Assembly (NCBI GenBank): GCA_020637595.1
Contig: JACKKE010000006.1
Location: 124,001 to 188,000 of the forward strand
Source: Rhodobacter sp.
GTDB lineage: Bacteria; Pseudomonadota; Alphaproteobacteria; Rhodobacterales; Rhodobacteraceae
Direction: 5' to 3'
Length of the DNA: 64,000 bases
Made by a program: the position numbers and the translations under genes. The notes under the pieces were generated by a model, which was given only the letters and a program-made list of their open reading frames with translations, searched no databases and had not been told where the DNA came from. Positions 16,632 to 25,657 of the stretch are shown piece after piece; position 1 is the stretch's first letter, and each line of letters opens with the position of its first letter.

Positions 16632-18258
16632 CGCTGGCCATCTTGCGGCTGGACAGCACGCGCTCCAGCCAGCCGATCTCCATCTCGGGGACCGAGGACA
16701 GCAGAAGGTCGGTGTAATCGTCGAAGGGCGGCGCCAGCACCTCGGTCTTGGTGCCATAGCGTTGCACGCGGCCCTGATACATCACGGCGATGCTGTCGGC
16801 GATGGCGCGGACCGTGGCGATGTCATGGGTGATGAAGAGATAGGCCACCCCCTCGCGCGCCTGCAGGTCCAGCAGCAGCTTCAGGATGCCGTCCGCGACC
16901 AGGGGGTCCAGCGCCGAGGTCACCTCGTCGCAGATGATCATCTTGGGCTTCGCCGCCAGCGCCCGGGCGATGCAGACGCGCTGCTTCTGTCCTCCCGACA
17001 GTTCCGCCGGATAGCGGTCGGCAAAGCCCTGGCCCAGTTCGATCGCGTCCAGCAACTCCTGCACCCGTTCGTCGCGCGCGCGCCCGCGCAGGCCAAAATA
17101 GAACTCCAGCGGCCGGCCGATGATCGTCGCCACCGTCTGCCGCGGGTTCATCGCCACATCGGCCATCTGATAGATCATCTGCAACTCGCGCAGCTCATCG
17201 CGCGAGCGATCCTTGAGGGCGCGGGGCAGGGGCTTGCCGTCAAAGGTGATCTCGCCGGCGCGCGGCGGCAAAAGGCCGGTGATCACCCGCGCCATCGTCG
17301 ATTTGCCCGAACCGGATTCGCCCACCAGCGCCAGCGTCTGCCCGGCGTAAAGCTCGACCGAGACATTCGACAGCACGTCCTTGGACATCGCGCCATAACG
17401 GGCGGTGACGTTCTCGGCGCGCAGCAGGGGTTCGGCGGCGGGGGCCTTTTCCGCGTGGTCGATCTGCCGGACCGAGACGAGGGCGCGGGTGTAGTCCTCG
17501 CGCGGGGCCTCGATGATCTGCTGCACCGATCCGTGCTCGACCATCTTGCCACTGCGCAGCACCATGATCTCGTCCGAGACCTGCGCGACTACGGCCAGAT
17601 CGTGGGTGATATAGAGCGCGGCGACCCCGGTTTCCGCGATCGCCGTCTTGATCGCCGCCAGCACGTCGATCTGCGTGGTGACGTCCAGCGCCGTCGTCGG
17701 CTCGTCGAAGATCACCAGATCGGGCTTTGGACACAGCGCCATCGCCGTCATCGCCCGCTGCAGCTGCCCGCCCGAGACCTGATGCGGATAGCGTTTGCCG
17801 AAGTTCTCGGGGTCGGGCAGCGAAAGGGTGCGGAACAGCTCGACCGCGCGGGCCTCGGCCTCGGCCTGCGACAGGACGCCGTGGTGCAGGGTCGCCTCGA
17901 TCACCTGTTCCATCAGCTTCTTGGCCGGGTTGAAGGCCGCCGCCGCCGATTGCGCGACATAGGTCACTTCCTTGCCGCGCAGGCTGCGCAGCGTCGCGCT
18001 GGAGGCACCCCTGATCTGGCGGCCGTTCAGCAGCACCTCGCCGCCGGTCAGGCGGATGCCGCCGCGCCCGTAGGACAGCGCAGCCAGACCGATGGTCGAT
18101 TTACCGGCCCCCGATTCCCCGATCAGCCCCATCACCTTGCCGCGTTCGAGGCTGAGCGACACGTCATCGACGATCACCGCGTTGCGCGGCTTTTCCCCGG
18201 GAGCGTAAACCGTCGCCTCGATGCGCAGGTTGCGGATGTCCAGAAGCGTATCAGCCAC
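16621..18258 (-). CDS. Peptide-type ABC transporter, fused two-domain ATPase
   Basis: A 545-residue protein fusing the two nucleotide-binding subunits of an oligopeptide/dipeptide/nickel-type importer (DppD plus DppF-like). Domain 1 has Walker A GESGAGKST and signature VSGGQLQRA with Walker B LVIFDEPTTALD. Domain 2 has GESGSGKST, LSGGQKQRVCIARAL and MIICDEVTSALD; in this second Walker B region the usual EPTSALD is EVTSALD. It overlaps the upstream permease gene by 8 bases and is the last gene of the transporter operon. Its stop codon lies inside a 16-bp tandem repeat. Substrate class is inferred only from the family. Confidence 0.93.
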   Translation of the reverse strand: MADTLLDIRNLRIEATVYAPGEKPRNAVIVDDVSLSLERGKVMGLIGESGAGKSTIGLAALSYGRGGIRLTGGEVLLNGRQIRGASSATLRSLRGKEVTYVAQSAAAAFNPAKKLMEQVIEATLHHGVLSQAEAEARAVELFRTLSLPDPENFGKRYPHQVSGGQLQRAMTAMALCPKPDLVIFDEPTTALDVTTQIDVLAAIKTAIAETGVAALYITHDLAVVAQVSDEIMVLRSGKMVEHGSVQQIIEAPREDYTRALVSVRQIDHAEKAPAAEPLLRAENVTARYGAMSKDVLSNVSVELYAGQTLALVGESGSGKSTMARVITGLLPPRAGEITFDGKPLPRALKDRSRDELRELQMIYQMADVAMNPRQTVATIIGRPLEFYFGLRGRARDERVQELLDAIELGQGFADRYPAELSGGQKQRVCIARALAAKPKMIICDEVTSALDPLVADGILKLLLDLQAREGVAYLFITHDIATVRAIADSIAVMYQGRVQRYGTKTEVLAPPFDDYTDLLLSSVPEMEIGWLERVLSSRKMASAGN

Positions 18259-19069
18259 CGCGGCCTCCTTTCAGGCTGGTGGTGCGGTTCAAAGCCCAGT
18301 CCGCCACCAGATTGACCGAGATCGACAGCGTGACGATCGCCACCGCCGGGATCAGCGCAGCGGGGATGCCATAGACGATCCCCTCGCGGTTTTCCTTGAC
18401 GATCCCGCCCCAGTCGGCCTCGGGCGGCTGGATGCCCAGGCCCAGGAACGACAGCGTCGAGATGAAGAGGATCGCGAAGATGAACCGCAGGCCCAGTTCT
18501 GCGACCAGCGGCGACAGCGCGTTGGGCAGAATCTCGCGGAAGATGACCCAGCGTTGACCCTCGCCGCGCAGGCGGGCGGCCTCGACATAGTCCATCACGT
18601 TGATATCGACCGCGACGGCCCGCGACAGGCGAAAGACGCGCGTCGAATCCAGTAGCCCCATCACCAGGATCAGCACTGGCAGCGTGACCGGCATGACCGA
18701 CAGCACCACCAGTGCGAAGATCAGCGTCGGGATCGACATCACCAGGTCGTTGACGCGCGACATGACCTGATCGGTCAGCCCGCCATAGACCGCGGCGGTA
18801 AAGCCCAGGATCGAGCCCAGGCAAAACGACACCGCGGTGGCCATCGAGGCGACGAAGATGGTCGTCTGCCCGCCATAGATCATCCGTGTCAGCAGGTCGC
18901 GGCCCAGGTTGTCGGTGCCCAGCCAGAAATCGGCGGATGCGGGTTCCCAGACATCGCCGACGATCTCGGCCATGCCATAGGGGGCGATCCAGGGGGCCAG
19001 CAGCGCGGCCAGAAAGAACAGCGCGGTGACGGTCATGCCCAGAAGGGCGGAAAACGGAATGCCCCTCAT
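18251..19069 (-). CDS. Peptide-type ABC transporter permease (DppC-like)
   Basis: A 272-residue inner-membrane permease of the OppC/DppC type with about six membrane segments. It starts MRGIPFSALLGMTVTALFF and includes the family phrase GTDNLGRDLLTRMIYGGQTT and the coupling loop EAARLRGEGQRWVIFREILPN (EAA motif) that contacts the ATPase. It overlaps the ATPase gene by 8 bases and the DppB-like gene by 4 bases (ATGA), so the three are translationally coupled. Confidence 0.93.
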   Translation of the reverse strand: MRGIPFSALLGMTVTALFFLAALLAPWIAPYGMAEIVGDVWEPASADFWLGTDNLGRDLLTRMIYGGQTTIFVASMATAVSFCLGSILGFTAAVYGGLTDQVMSRVNDLVMSIPTLIFALVVLSVMPVTLPVLILVMGLLDSTRVFRLSRAVAVDINVMDYVEAARLRGEGQRWVIFREILPNALSPLVAELGLRFIFAILFISTLSFLGLGIQPPEADWGGIVKENREGIVYGIPAALIPAVAIVTLSISVNLVADWALNRTTSLKGGRGG

Positions 19070-20022
19070 TTCGGATGCCTCAGACGCGGGTTGGACAGGA
19101 TCGAGATGATGTCAGCCAGCAGGTTCAGGCCGATATAGACCGTGGCAAAGATCAGCCCGCAGGCCTGCACCACCGGCACGTCGCGTTTCGACACATGGTC
19201 GACCAGATACTGGCCCATCCCGGGATAGACAAAGACCACCTCGATCACCACGACGCCGACCACCAGATAGGCCAGGTTGATCATCACCACGTTGACGATC
19301 GGCGCCAGCGCGTTGGGCATCGCGTGGCGGGCGATGATGGTGAAGCGGCGCAGGCCCTTCAACTCGGCGGTTTCGATATAGGCCGATTGCATGACATTCA
19401 GGATCGCCGCGCGGGTCATGCGCATCATATGCGCCAGCACCACCAGCGTCAGCACCATCGCCGGCAGGGCAACCGCGTTCAGCTTCTGCCAAAGGGACAT
19501 GCCGCTGTTGATGTTCGACACCGACGGGAACCAGCCCAGCTGCACCGAAAAGACATACATGATCACATAGCCCAGCAGGAATTCGGGCAGCGAGATCGAG
19601 GTCAGCGTGACCGCCGAGATCAGCTTGTCCGGCCAGCGGTCGCGATAGCGCACGGCCAGAAGGCCCAGAAAGATCGCCGTCGGCACCGAGATCGCCGCCG
19701 CGACAGAGGCCAGGAACAGCGTGTTCTTCAACCGTCCGCCGATTGCCGTGGCGATGTCGCGCCCATTCGACAGGGCGGTGCCAAGGTCGCCGTGCAGGGC
19801 GTTGAAAAGCCATTGGAAATAGCGGGAGCTGGCGGGCTGGTCCAGGCCCATCTGGGCGCGCATGTTGGCCAGCGCCTCAGGGGTGGCGTTCTGGCCCAGG
19901 ACGGCCTGCGCCACATCGCCCGGCAGGATCTGCGTGCCGACAAAGATCAGCACCGAGGCGGCGATGAGCAACAGGAGACCCAGCGCGAGGCGCTGGATCA
20001 CCAGTTTGAGGACAGGATGCAT
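19066..20022 (-). CDS. Peptide-type ABC transporter permease (DppB-like)
   Basis: A 318-residue inner-membrane permease of the OppB/DppB type. It has the N-terminal SVLIFVGTQILPGDVAQAVLG typical of this subunit, and the EAA-type coupling loop ETAELKGLRRFTIIARHAMPN. About six membrane segments are visible, ending with NLLADIISILSNPRLRHP. It lies 6 bases after the substrate-binding-protein gene and overlaps the DppC-like gene by 4 bases. Confidence 0.93.
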   Translation of the reverse strand: MHPVLKLVIQRLALGLLLLIAASVLIFVGTQILPGDVAQAVLGQNATPEALANMRAQMGLDQPASSRYFQWLFNALHGDLGTALSNGRDIATAIGGRLKNTLFLASVAAAISVPTAIFLGLLAVRYRDRWPDKLISAVTLTSISLPEFLLGYVIMYVFSVQLGWFPSVSNINSGMSLWQKLNAVALPAMVLTLVVLAHMMRMTRAAILNVMQSAYIETAELKGLRRFTIIARHAMPNALAPIVNVVMINLAYLVVGVVVIEVVFVYPGMGQYLVDHVSKRDVPVVQACGLIFATVYIGLNLLADIISILSNPRLRHPK

Positions 20023-20028
20023 CGGCGC

Positions 20029-21615
20029 TTACGCCGCCGACCACATCATAATCGGCGCTTGGCCGGCCATCAGTTCGGCCGCGGGGTTGGCGACCCAGCC
20101 GGCGATCTGATCGTTGTGGGCGTCGATGAAGTCGTTGAACATCGGCGCGATCAGCCCGCCTTCGTCGCGCACGATCAGCCCCATCTCGCTGTAGAGGGCC
20201 TTGCGGCGGGCGAGATCCAGCTCGCCGCGGGCCTCGATCAGCAGGCTGTCGAACCGCTCGTTGAAGAAGCGGGTGTCGTTCCAGTCGGCAGTCGACAGAT
20301 AGGCGGTCGAATACATCTGGTCCTGCACCGGGCGGCCGCCCCAATACGAGGCGCAGAACGGCTTGGCGTTCCAGACCTCGGACCAATAGCCGTCGCCGGG
20401 CTCGCGGATGATGTTCAGCTCGATCCCCGCGGCGGCGGCGCTTTCCTGGAACAGCTGTGCCGCGTCGATGGCGCCGGGGAAGGCGACCTCGGAGGTGCGC
20501 AGGTCGATCGGCCCGGAATGGCCCGACCGTTCGAAATAGAACCGCGCCTGATCCGGGTCATAGGTGCGCTGCGGGATGGCATCATCGAACAGCGGATAGG
20601 CGGAGTTGATCGGCATGTCGTTGCCGACCGAGCCATAGCCGCGCAGGATGCGTTCCACCATGTCCTCGCGGTTGATCGCGTATTTCAGCGCCATCCGCAG
20701 GTCGTTGTTGTCAAAGGGCGCGGTGTTGCAGTGCATGATGAACACATAGTGGCCGCGACCGGCGGTCGATTCCACATGCACGCCCGGCGCACGGGCCAGC
20801 AGGCCGGCCACGCGCGGCTCGACGCGGTTGATCAGCTGCACCTGGCCCGATTGCAGGGCCGAGTTGCGCGCCGTGGCGTCGTTGATCACCAGGATCTCGA
20901 TGGCGTTGAAATGGCCGACGCCGCTGTCCCAGTGGTTCTCGAATTTCTCCAGGACGTGGCGCACGCCGGGTTCGTTCTCGACCCATTTGTAGGGGCCGGA
21001 CATGATCCCCGAGGCCGGGTCGTCCATGCCACCGTTGGGCTGGATCAGCAGGTGGTAATCGGCCAGCAGATAGGGAAGGTCGGCGTTCGGCGTGCTGGTC
21101 TGCAGCACGACATACTGGCCATCGACGGCGATCGACGAGATGCCGCGCATGATGCCCAGGGCGCCCGACTGCGAATCCTCGTTCGAGTGGCGGCGCAGGG
21201 TCTGGGCGACATCCTCGGCGGTCAGGGTCTGGCCGTTGTGGAATTCGACCCCGCTGCGGATCTTGAAGCGCCAGGTCTGCGCGTCGGCCGAGGCGTCCCA
21301 TTCTTCGGCCAGTTTCGGGGTCAGGTTCCCCGCCGGGTCGAGGCCGAGCATCGTTTCACCGGCGCAATAGCCGTAGACATAGGGCACCTGGCTGGCGGCC
21401 AGCGCCGGGTCGAGGCTGTTGGTGCTCTCGCCGCCCTGCATGCCCATCACCAGGGTGCCGCCCTGGCGCGGACCCTGCGCCAGAACCGCCGACGACAGAA
21501 GCGTGCTGGCCGATGCTCCAGCCACGCCCAGGGCCGCGGCGCGGCCCATGAAGGCCCGGCGGTCCAGCGTGCCGCGCGCGGCGCGGTTCAGCAGGTAACG
21601 GAATTCGTCGTTCAT
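20029..21615 (-). CDS. Family 5 (peptide/nickel) extracellular solute-binding protein with Tat signal
   Basis: A 528-residue periplasmic binding protein of the peptide/nickel SBP5 family. The N-terminus carries a twin-arginine motif, DRRAFMGRAAALG (R19-R20), then a hydrophobic stretch ending SSAVLAQ, so export is probably by Tat. Family hallmarks are TLVMGMQGGESTNSLDPA, LTPKLAEEWD and FKIRSGVEFHNGQTLTAEDV. The ATG at 21615 is preceded by GGGAGAG; the frame upstream of it is not SBP-like. It is the first gene of the transporter operon, with a large inverted repeat 58-92 bases before its start. The ligand cannot be told from sequence. Confidence 0.92.
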   Translation of the reverse strand: MNDEFRYLLNRAARGTLDRRAFMGRAAALGVAGASASTLLSSAVLAQGPRQGGTLVMGMQGGESTNSLDPALAASQVPYVYGYCAGETMLGLDPAGNLTPKLAEEWDASADAQTWRFKIRSGVEFHNGQTLTAEDVAQTLRRHSNEDSQSGALGIMRGISSIAVDGQYVVLQTSTPNADLPYLLADYHLLIQPNGGMDDPASGIMSGPYKWVENEPGVRHVLEKFENHWDSGVGHFNAIEILVINDATARNSALQSGQVQLINRVEPRVAGLLARAPGVHVESTAGRGHYVFIMHCNTAPFDNNDLRMALKYAINREDMVERILRGYGSVGNDMPINSAYPLFDDAIPQRTYDPDQARFYFERSGHSGPIDLRTSEVAFPGAIDAAQLFQESAAAAGIELNIIREPGDGYWSEVWNAKPFCASYWGGRPVQDQMYSTAYLSTADWNDTRFFNERFDSLLIEARGELDLARRKALYSEMGLIVRDEGGLIAPMFNDFIDAHNDQIAGWVANPAAELMAGQAPIMMWSAA

Positions 21616-21672
21616 GGGTCTCTCCCTGTTTGCGGCCCCGGATCGGGGCGCTGGCATGGCGTCGGTCGGGCG

Positions 21673-21707
21673 CGCCGTTTTTATTGACTGTTGAATCAAT
21701 AACGGCG
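21673..21707 (-). promoter_or_regulatory. Inverted repeat upstream of the transporter operon (candidate operator)
   Basis: TTATTGA (21681-21687) and TCAATAA (21696-21702) form a 7-bp dyad with an 8-base centre, flanked by CGCCG (21673-21677) and CGGCG (21703-21707) that also pair. It lies in the leader of the SBP gene. The half-site spacing is two bases too long for an FNR box. No T tract follows on either strand, so a regulator site is more likely than a terminator. Confidence 0.5.
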
Positions 21708-21752
21708 TTTGCCGCGTCCGATCAAGAACTCTGTTGCAGGCGACTGTAACAA

Positions 21753-23721
21753 TCAGACGTGTTTGCGTGCAACATTGGCAACGAAATTTCTTTCGATAGT
21801 TTCCGGGGGTTCGCGGGCGTCCTTGATATGTGCAACCAGTCTGGCCTGCAACCGGATCGTGTTGGCGTCGCAGGTCTGTGTGGCCTCGACCTCGGTGGTG
21901 ACCGACCAGTCGCCGCGGGTAAAGGCCTGGGTCCAGCGAATCGCGCAGGCCGCGCTGAGCGGGTCATCGGGGTGGATCGACCATTCCTCGGTCATCGTTG
22001 CGCGGGTGCGCAGCCCGTGGTCGGGGTTCTCGGTCTCGCCGCTGTCCGAGGTGAGGCGCAGGCGTTCAAACCCGGAGATCGCGTCGATGATCCGCTCGCG
22101 GGTTTCGCGGGCGGGCGAGAGGGTGCGCAGACGCGGGGGCGGCAGGGGCTCGGGCGGGGCGAACTCCCAGCCGGGGGCCTGACCGGCGTGCACCGGCAGG
22201 GTCAGCGCACCGCTGGTCAGCCGCAGCGCGACCGGGCCGGGCGAGGGCCAGACGAAGGGCCAGTAGCTGTTCGACAAGGCCAGCCGCAGCCGGTGCCCGG
22301 GGGCCAGCCGATAGGCCATCTGGTCGAGGGTCAGCGTCACGGTGATTGTCTGGCCGGGGGTCAGGGGCGCGGGTGGGTCGCAGCGGTGGTGCAGGTTCAG
22401 CATGCCGTGGGCAATGCGCACCGACGCGCCGTCGGGGGCGACATCGTTGAGCCGCGCGACGATCAGGCCGAAGGGTTGGTCGGAGGTCAGCGTCAGGTCG
22501 AGCCGGGCCGCGCCCAGCAGTGCCAGGCCATCGGGGCAGGTCAGGTCGAAGCAGACCGAATAAGCGTCGTCCTCGCGCTGGTCGCCCGGCATCTCGGCAT
22601 TGAGCCCCATCGGAAAGAACTCGCCCGCCGCAGCGCCCAGGGTCTGCGGCGTGCGGATCAGCCGGTCGGGCGCGCCCGCACCGCCCAGCGTGCCGTCGGC
22701 GCCCAGGGCCAGCACCCGTTCGGTGACGCGGCGCGAGGGCAGGGTTTCGGCCAGCCAGCGGCCCGGGCGTTCGGGCGCCGAGGCATCGGGCGGCGCGCTG
22801 TCGAGCATCCAGACGCGGTAGTTCGGCCAGTCTTCGGCCCCGTTCGGCGTGCCCTTCAGCCAGCGGTCCCACCAGGATTTCATCATCTCGGTCAGGAAGG
22901 CGATGCGCAGCGCGGGCACGGCGGTGTGCGGATACTGGTGCACCCAGGGGCCGACCATCGCCAGCGCCTTGGCCAGGGCGCGTTCAGGACCAGCGCGGCG
23001 GGGCGTTCATGTAGTTGTCGGCCCAGCCGCCAACGGTCAGCACCGGGCAGCCGAGCGCCGCGTAATCCTCGCAGACCGAGCCATGTTTCCAGTAGGCGTC
23101 GCGGCTTTGATGGCCGGTCCAGACCTCGGACAGATGCGGCAGGGTGGCGAGGCGCCGGCGGAAATCCTGCCGCCAGTCGGGGCGCAGCAGCGGATCGGCG
23201 GGGCGCGCGCCATAGCTCAGCATCAGGCTGCCCCAGCCGAAATTCTCGCCGAGCAGGCAGCCGCCCTTGAAATGGATGTCGTCGTTGAACCGGTCGACGG
23301 TGCCGCAGACCTTGACCACGGCCCTCAGCGCCGGCGGCCTGAGCGCCGCGACCTGCAGGCTGTTGAACGCGCCCCAGCTTTTTCCCATCATCCCCACCGC
23401 GCCCGAGCACCAGCCCTGCGCGGCGATCCAGGCGATGACATCGCAGGCGTCGGCCAGTTCCTGGGGCGAATATTCATCGTCGAATACCCCTTCGCTGTCG
23501 CCGCAACCGCGGATGTCGACGCGCAGGCAGGCATAGCCCTGCGCGGCTATCCAGGGGTGGATGGTTTCGTCGCGCGGCAGCGTATTGTCGCGCTTGCGAT
23601 AGGGGATGTATTCCAGCACCGCCGGCACCGGCCCGCCCTGTGCCGGGCGCCAGAGTCGCGCGGCCAGCCGGGTGCCGTCGGGCAAGGGGATGAACAGGTC
23701 GTCCTGATCGAGGATGTCCAT
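21753..23721 (-). pseudogene. CocE/NonD-type alpha/beta hydrolase, frameshifted
   Basis: A gene for a CocE/NonD-family hydrolase (dipeptidyl-peptidase/acyl-esterase type) read from the ATG at 23721 (MDILDQDD, with AGGAGG upstream). It keeps the nucleophile motif GMMGKSWGAFNS, the RVDIRGCGDSEG block and, in the C-terminal half, GPWVHQYPHTAVP and a jelly-roll domain. The reading frame breaks near 22997, where the first frame reaches TGA at 22984. The intended protein can be followed as PPALVLNAP in a second frame and then as KALAMVGPWVHQ in a third, which fits two one-base losses, near 22997 and near 22973. If repaired it would be about 650 residues. It is downstream of no obvious operon partner but shares the region with the peptide transporter. 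Confidence 0.85.
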
Positions 23722-23825
23722 GCGGGGGCCCTCCTGCGCGCCAGAACACGCCAGCGGCGGCGGGAATGCAAGGATTCTTCGGCCCTTGCCAAAGCCGGGG
23801 CGCATCGCGAGTATCCGGGCCGAGG

Positions 23826-23888
23826 AGGGGGGCGCTGCCCCCCGTCGCGCTGCGCGCGACTCCCCCCGGCGTATTTGAGGCAAGATGA
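23826..23888 (+). repeat. Bipartite structured intergenic repeat, copy B
   Basis: Same architecture as copy A at 14514-14580. Hairpin 1 is six G (23827-23832), CGCTG, six C (23838-23843). Hairpin 2 is GTCGCGC-TGC-GCGCGAC (23844-23860). Then TCCCCCC and GTATTTGAGGCAAGATG. The final ATG is used as, or very near, the start of the amidase gene, so the element supplies that gene's ribosome-binding region. Confidence 0.6.
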
Positions 23889-25318
23889 AAGGGCAGGGCA
23901 TGGACGAATTGCTGGATCGCGGCGCGCTGGAGCAGGCGGCGGCGCTGGAGTCGCGCGCGGCCTCGGCCGAGGAGCTGATGCGGGCGACGCTGGCGCGGAT
24001 CGAGGCGCGCAATCCGCGGGTCAACGCGATCGTCAGCCTGCGCGACGCCGACGCCCTGCTGGCCGAGGCCCGCGCCGCCGATGCCGCGCCGCGCACCGGC
24101 TGGATGCACGGGCTGCCGGTGGCGGTGAAGGACACTGCGAATGCAGCGGGGTTGCCGACCTCGATCGGCTCGTCGATCCTCGCCGGGCAGATCGCGCGCA
24201 CCGACGATCTGATGGTGGCGCGGATGCGGGCGGCGGGAGCGATCTTTATCGGCAAGACCAATGTGCCGGAACTGGGCCTGGGATCGCACACCTACAATCC
24301 GGTACATGGGGCGACTGGCAATGCCTACGCGCCGACGCTCAGTGCCGGGGGGTCGTCCGGGGGCGCGGCGGTGGCGCTGGCCTGCCGGATGGTCTCGGTG
24401 GCGGATGGTTCGGACGTGATGGGCAGCCTGCGCAACCCCGCGGGCTGGAACAACGTCTATGGCATGCGCCCGAGTTGGGGCCGGGTGCCCGACGCGGCCG
24501 TGGGCGAGAGACCTTCCTGCATCCGCTGGCCACGCACGGGCCGATGGCGCGCAACCCGCGCGATCTGGCGGCGCTTCTTGATGTGCAGTCAGGGCCCGAA
24601 CCGCACCGGCCCTTTACCCTGCAGGGAGAAGAGTTCCTGCCGCGCATCGAGGCCTCGGTGGCGGGGCGGAAGGTGGCCTGGCTTGGGCGACTGGGGCGGC
24701 GCCTATGCGATGGAAGGGGTGTGCTGGAGACCTGCGAGGCGGCGCTGCAACCTTTGACGACATCGGCGTCGAGGTCGAGACACCGTCGAGGCGCCCTTTG
24801 ATTCCGGGCGCATGTGGCAGGCGTGGATCGAGTTGCGGGCTTTTGCCACCGCCAACCGTCTGGGGCCGCTCTATGACAACCCGGTCTGGCGCGAGCAACT
24901 CAAGCGGGACGCGATCTGGGAGGTTGAGGTCGGGCGGGGCCTGTCCATTGAGGTGGTTCAGGCGGCGAGCCTAACCCGGTCGCGCTGGTATGCCACGGCC
25001 GCAGCACTGTTCGAGCGGTATGACGCCCTGATCTTGCCAACCGCACAGGTCTGGCCCTTCCCGCTGGAGTGGTCGCATCCGGAGCGGATCGGCAACCGCG
25101 CGATGGACACCTATCATCGCTGGATGGAAGTGACGGTTGCGCCGGGTCTGATCGGCCTGCCGGTGGTCGCGGTGCCGGCGGGGTTCGGCCCCTCGGGCCT
25201 GCCGATGGGGCTGCAGCTGATCGGGCGGCATGGCGACGATCTGGGCCTGTTGCAGCTGGCCGAGGCCTGGCATCAGGCAACGCACTGGCCTGAAAAGCGG
25301 CTGCCGCCGGGGGTGTGA
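23885..25318 (+). pseudogene. Amidase-signature enzyme, broken by five small indels
   Basis: An amidase-signature-family gene. The N-terminal 200 residues are intact and carry the catalytic lysine in PVAVKDTANAAG and the serine loop in SAGGSSGGAAVAL. From 24509 to 24783 the frame changes five times: an extra AG at 24509-24510, an extra G in 24685-24687, an extra TG at 24720-24723, a missing base near 24751, and an extra AC at 24780-24783. The net change is +6, so the original frame returns and the C-terminal part (MWQAWIELRAFATANRLG onward) is intact. Repaired, it would be about 475 residues, the normal length. An ATG at 23900 is an alternative start. The gene is divergent from the equally broken CocE-type gene. 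Confidence 0.87.
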
Positions 25319-25422
25319 CCGGGTTTCGGAGTGCCGGTCGCCCGTGCGGGGCGGCCGCGTCTCCACAATTTGGTCAGAATTGAGGGGTAGTTGGGAGAGA
25401 GAGTGCACAACCGGAGGGGCAG

Positions 25423-25629
25423 ATGTTCGCCCGCGTTACATCCTTTTTGCTCGACGAGACAGGCGCCACCACCATCGACTGGGTCGTGTTGACCGGCGGA
25501 TGCATGGCACTGGCGATCATCATGCTGTCGACGATGAACGGCGCGACTTCGAGCGTCGCCAGCGAGATGGAGACGGTTCTGACGTCGGTCGAGGTGGCGG
25601 ACCTCAGTCAGAGCGGCGACACAGAGTAA
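25423..25629 (+). CDS. Flp/Fap-type pilin-like small protein
   Basis: A 68-residue protein. After a short basic leader comes DETGATTIDWVVLTGGCMAL, which matches the Flp prepilin pattern (a glycine followed by A-T-x-I-E and a hydrophobic helix). The likely prepilin-peptidase cut is after G14; mature position 5 is Asp instead of the usual Glu. CCGGAGG precedes the ATG. Tad/Flp assembly genes are not in the window, so it is an orphan subunit or a pseudopilin. Confidence 0.8.
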   Translation: MFARVTSFLLDETGATTIDWVVLTGGCMALAIIMLSTMNGATSSVASEMETVLTSVEVADLSQSGDTE

Positions 25630-25657
25630 CCGCGCCGCCCGCTCTCGGGTGCAGCGA

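Noticed and set aside
22849..24801. A 650-codon plus-strand open frame across the CocE gene and the amidase
   Set aside because: Its first half is antisense to the hydrolase and its second half is out of frame with the amidase start; it only reads real protein between the indels at 24511 and 24720.
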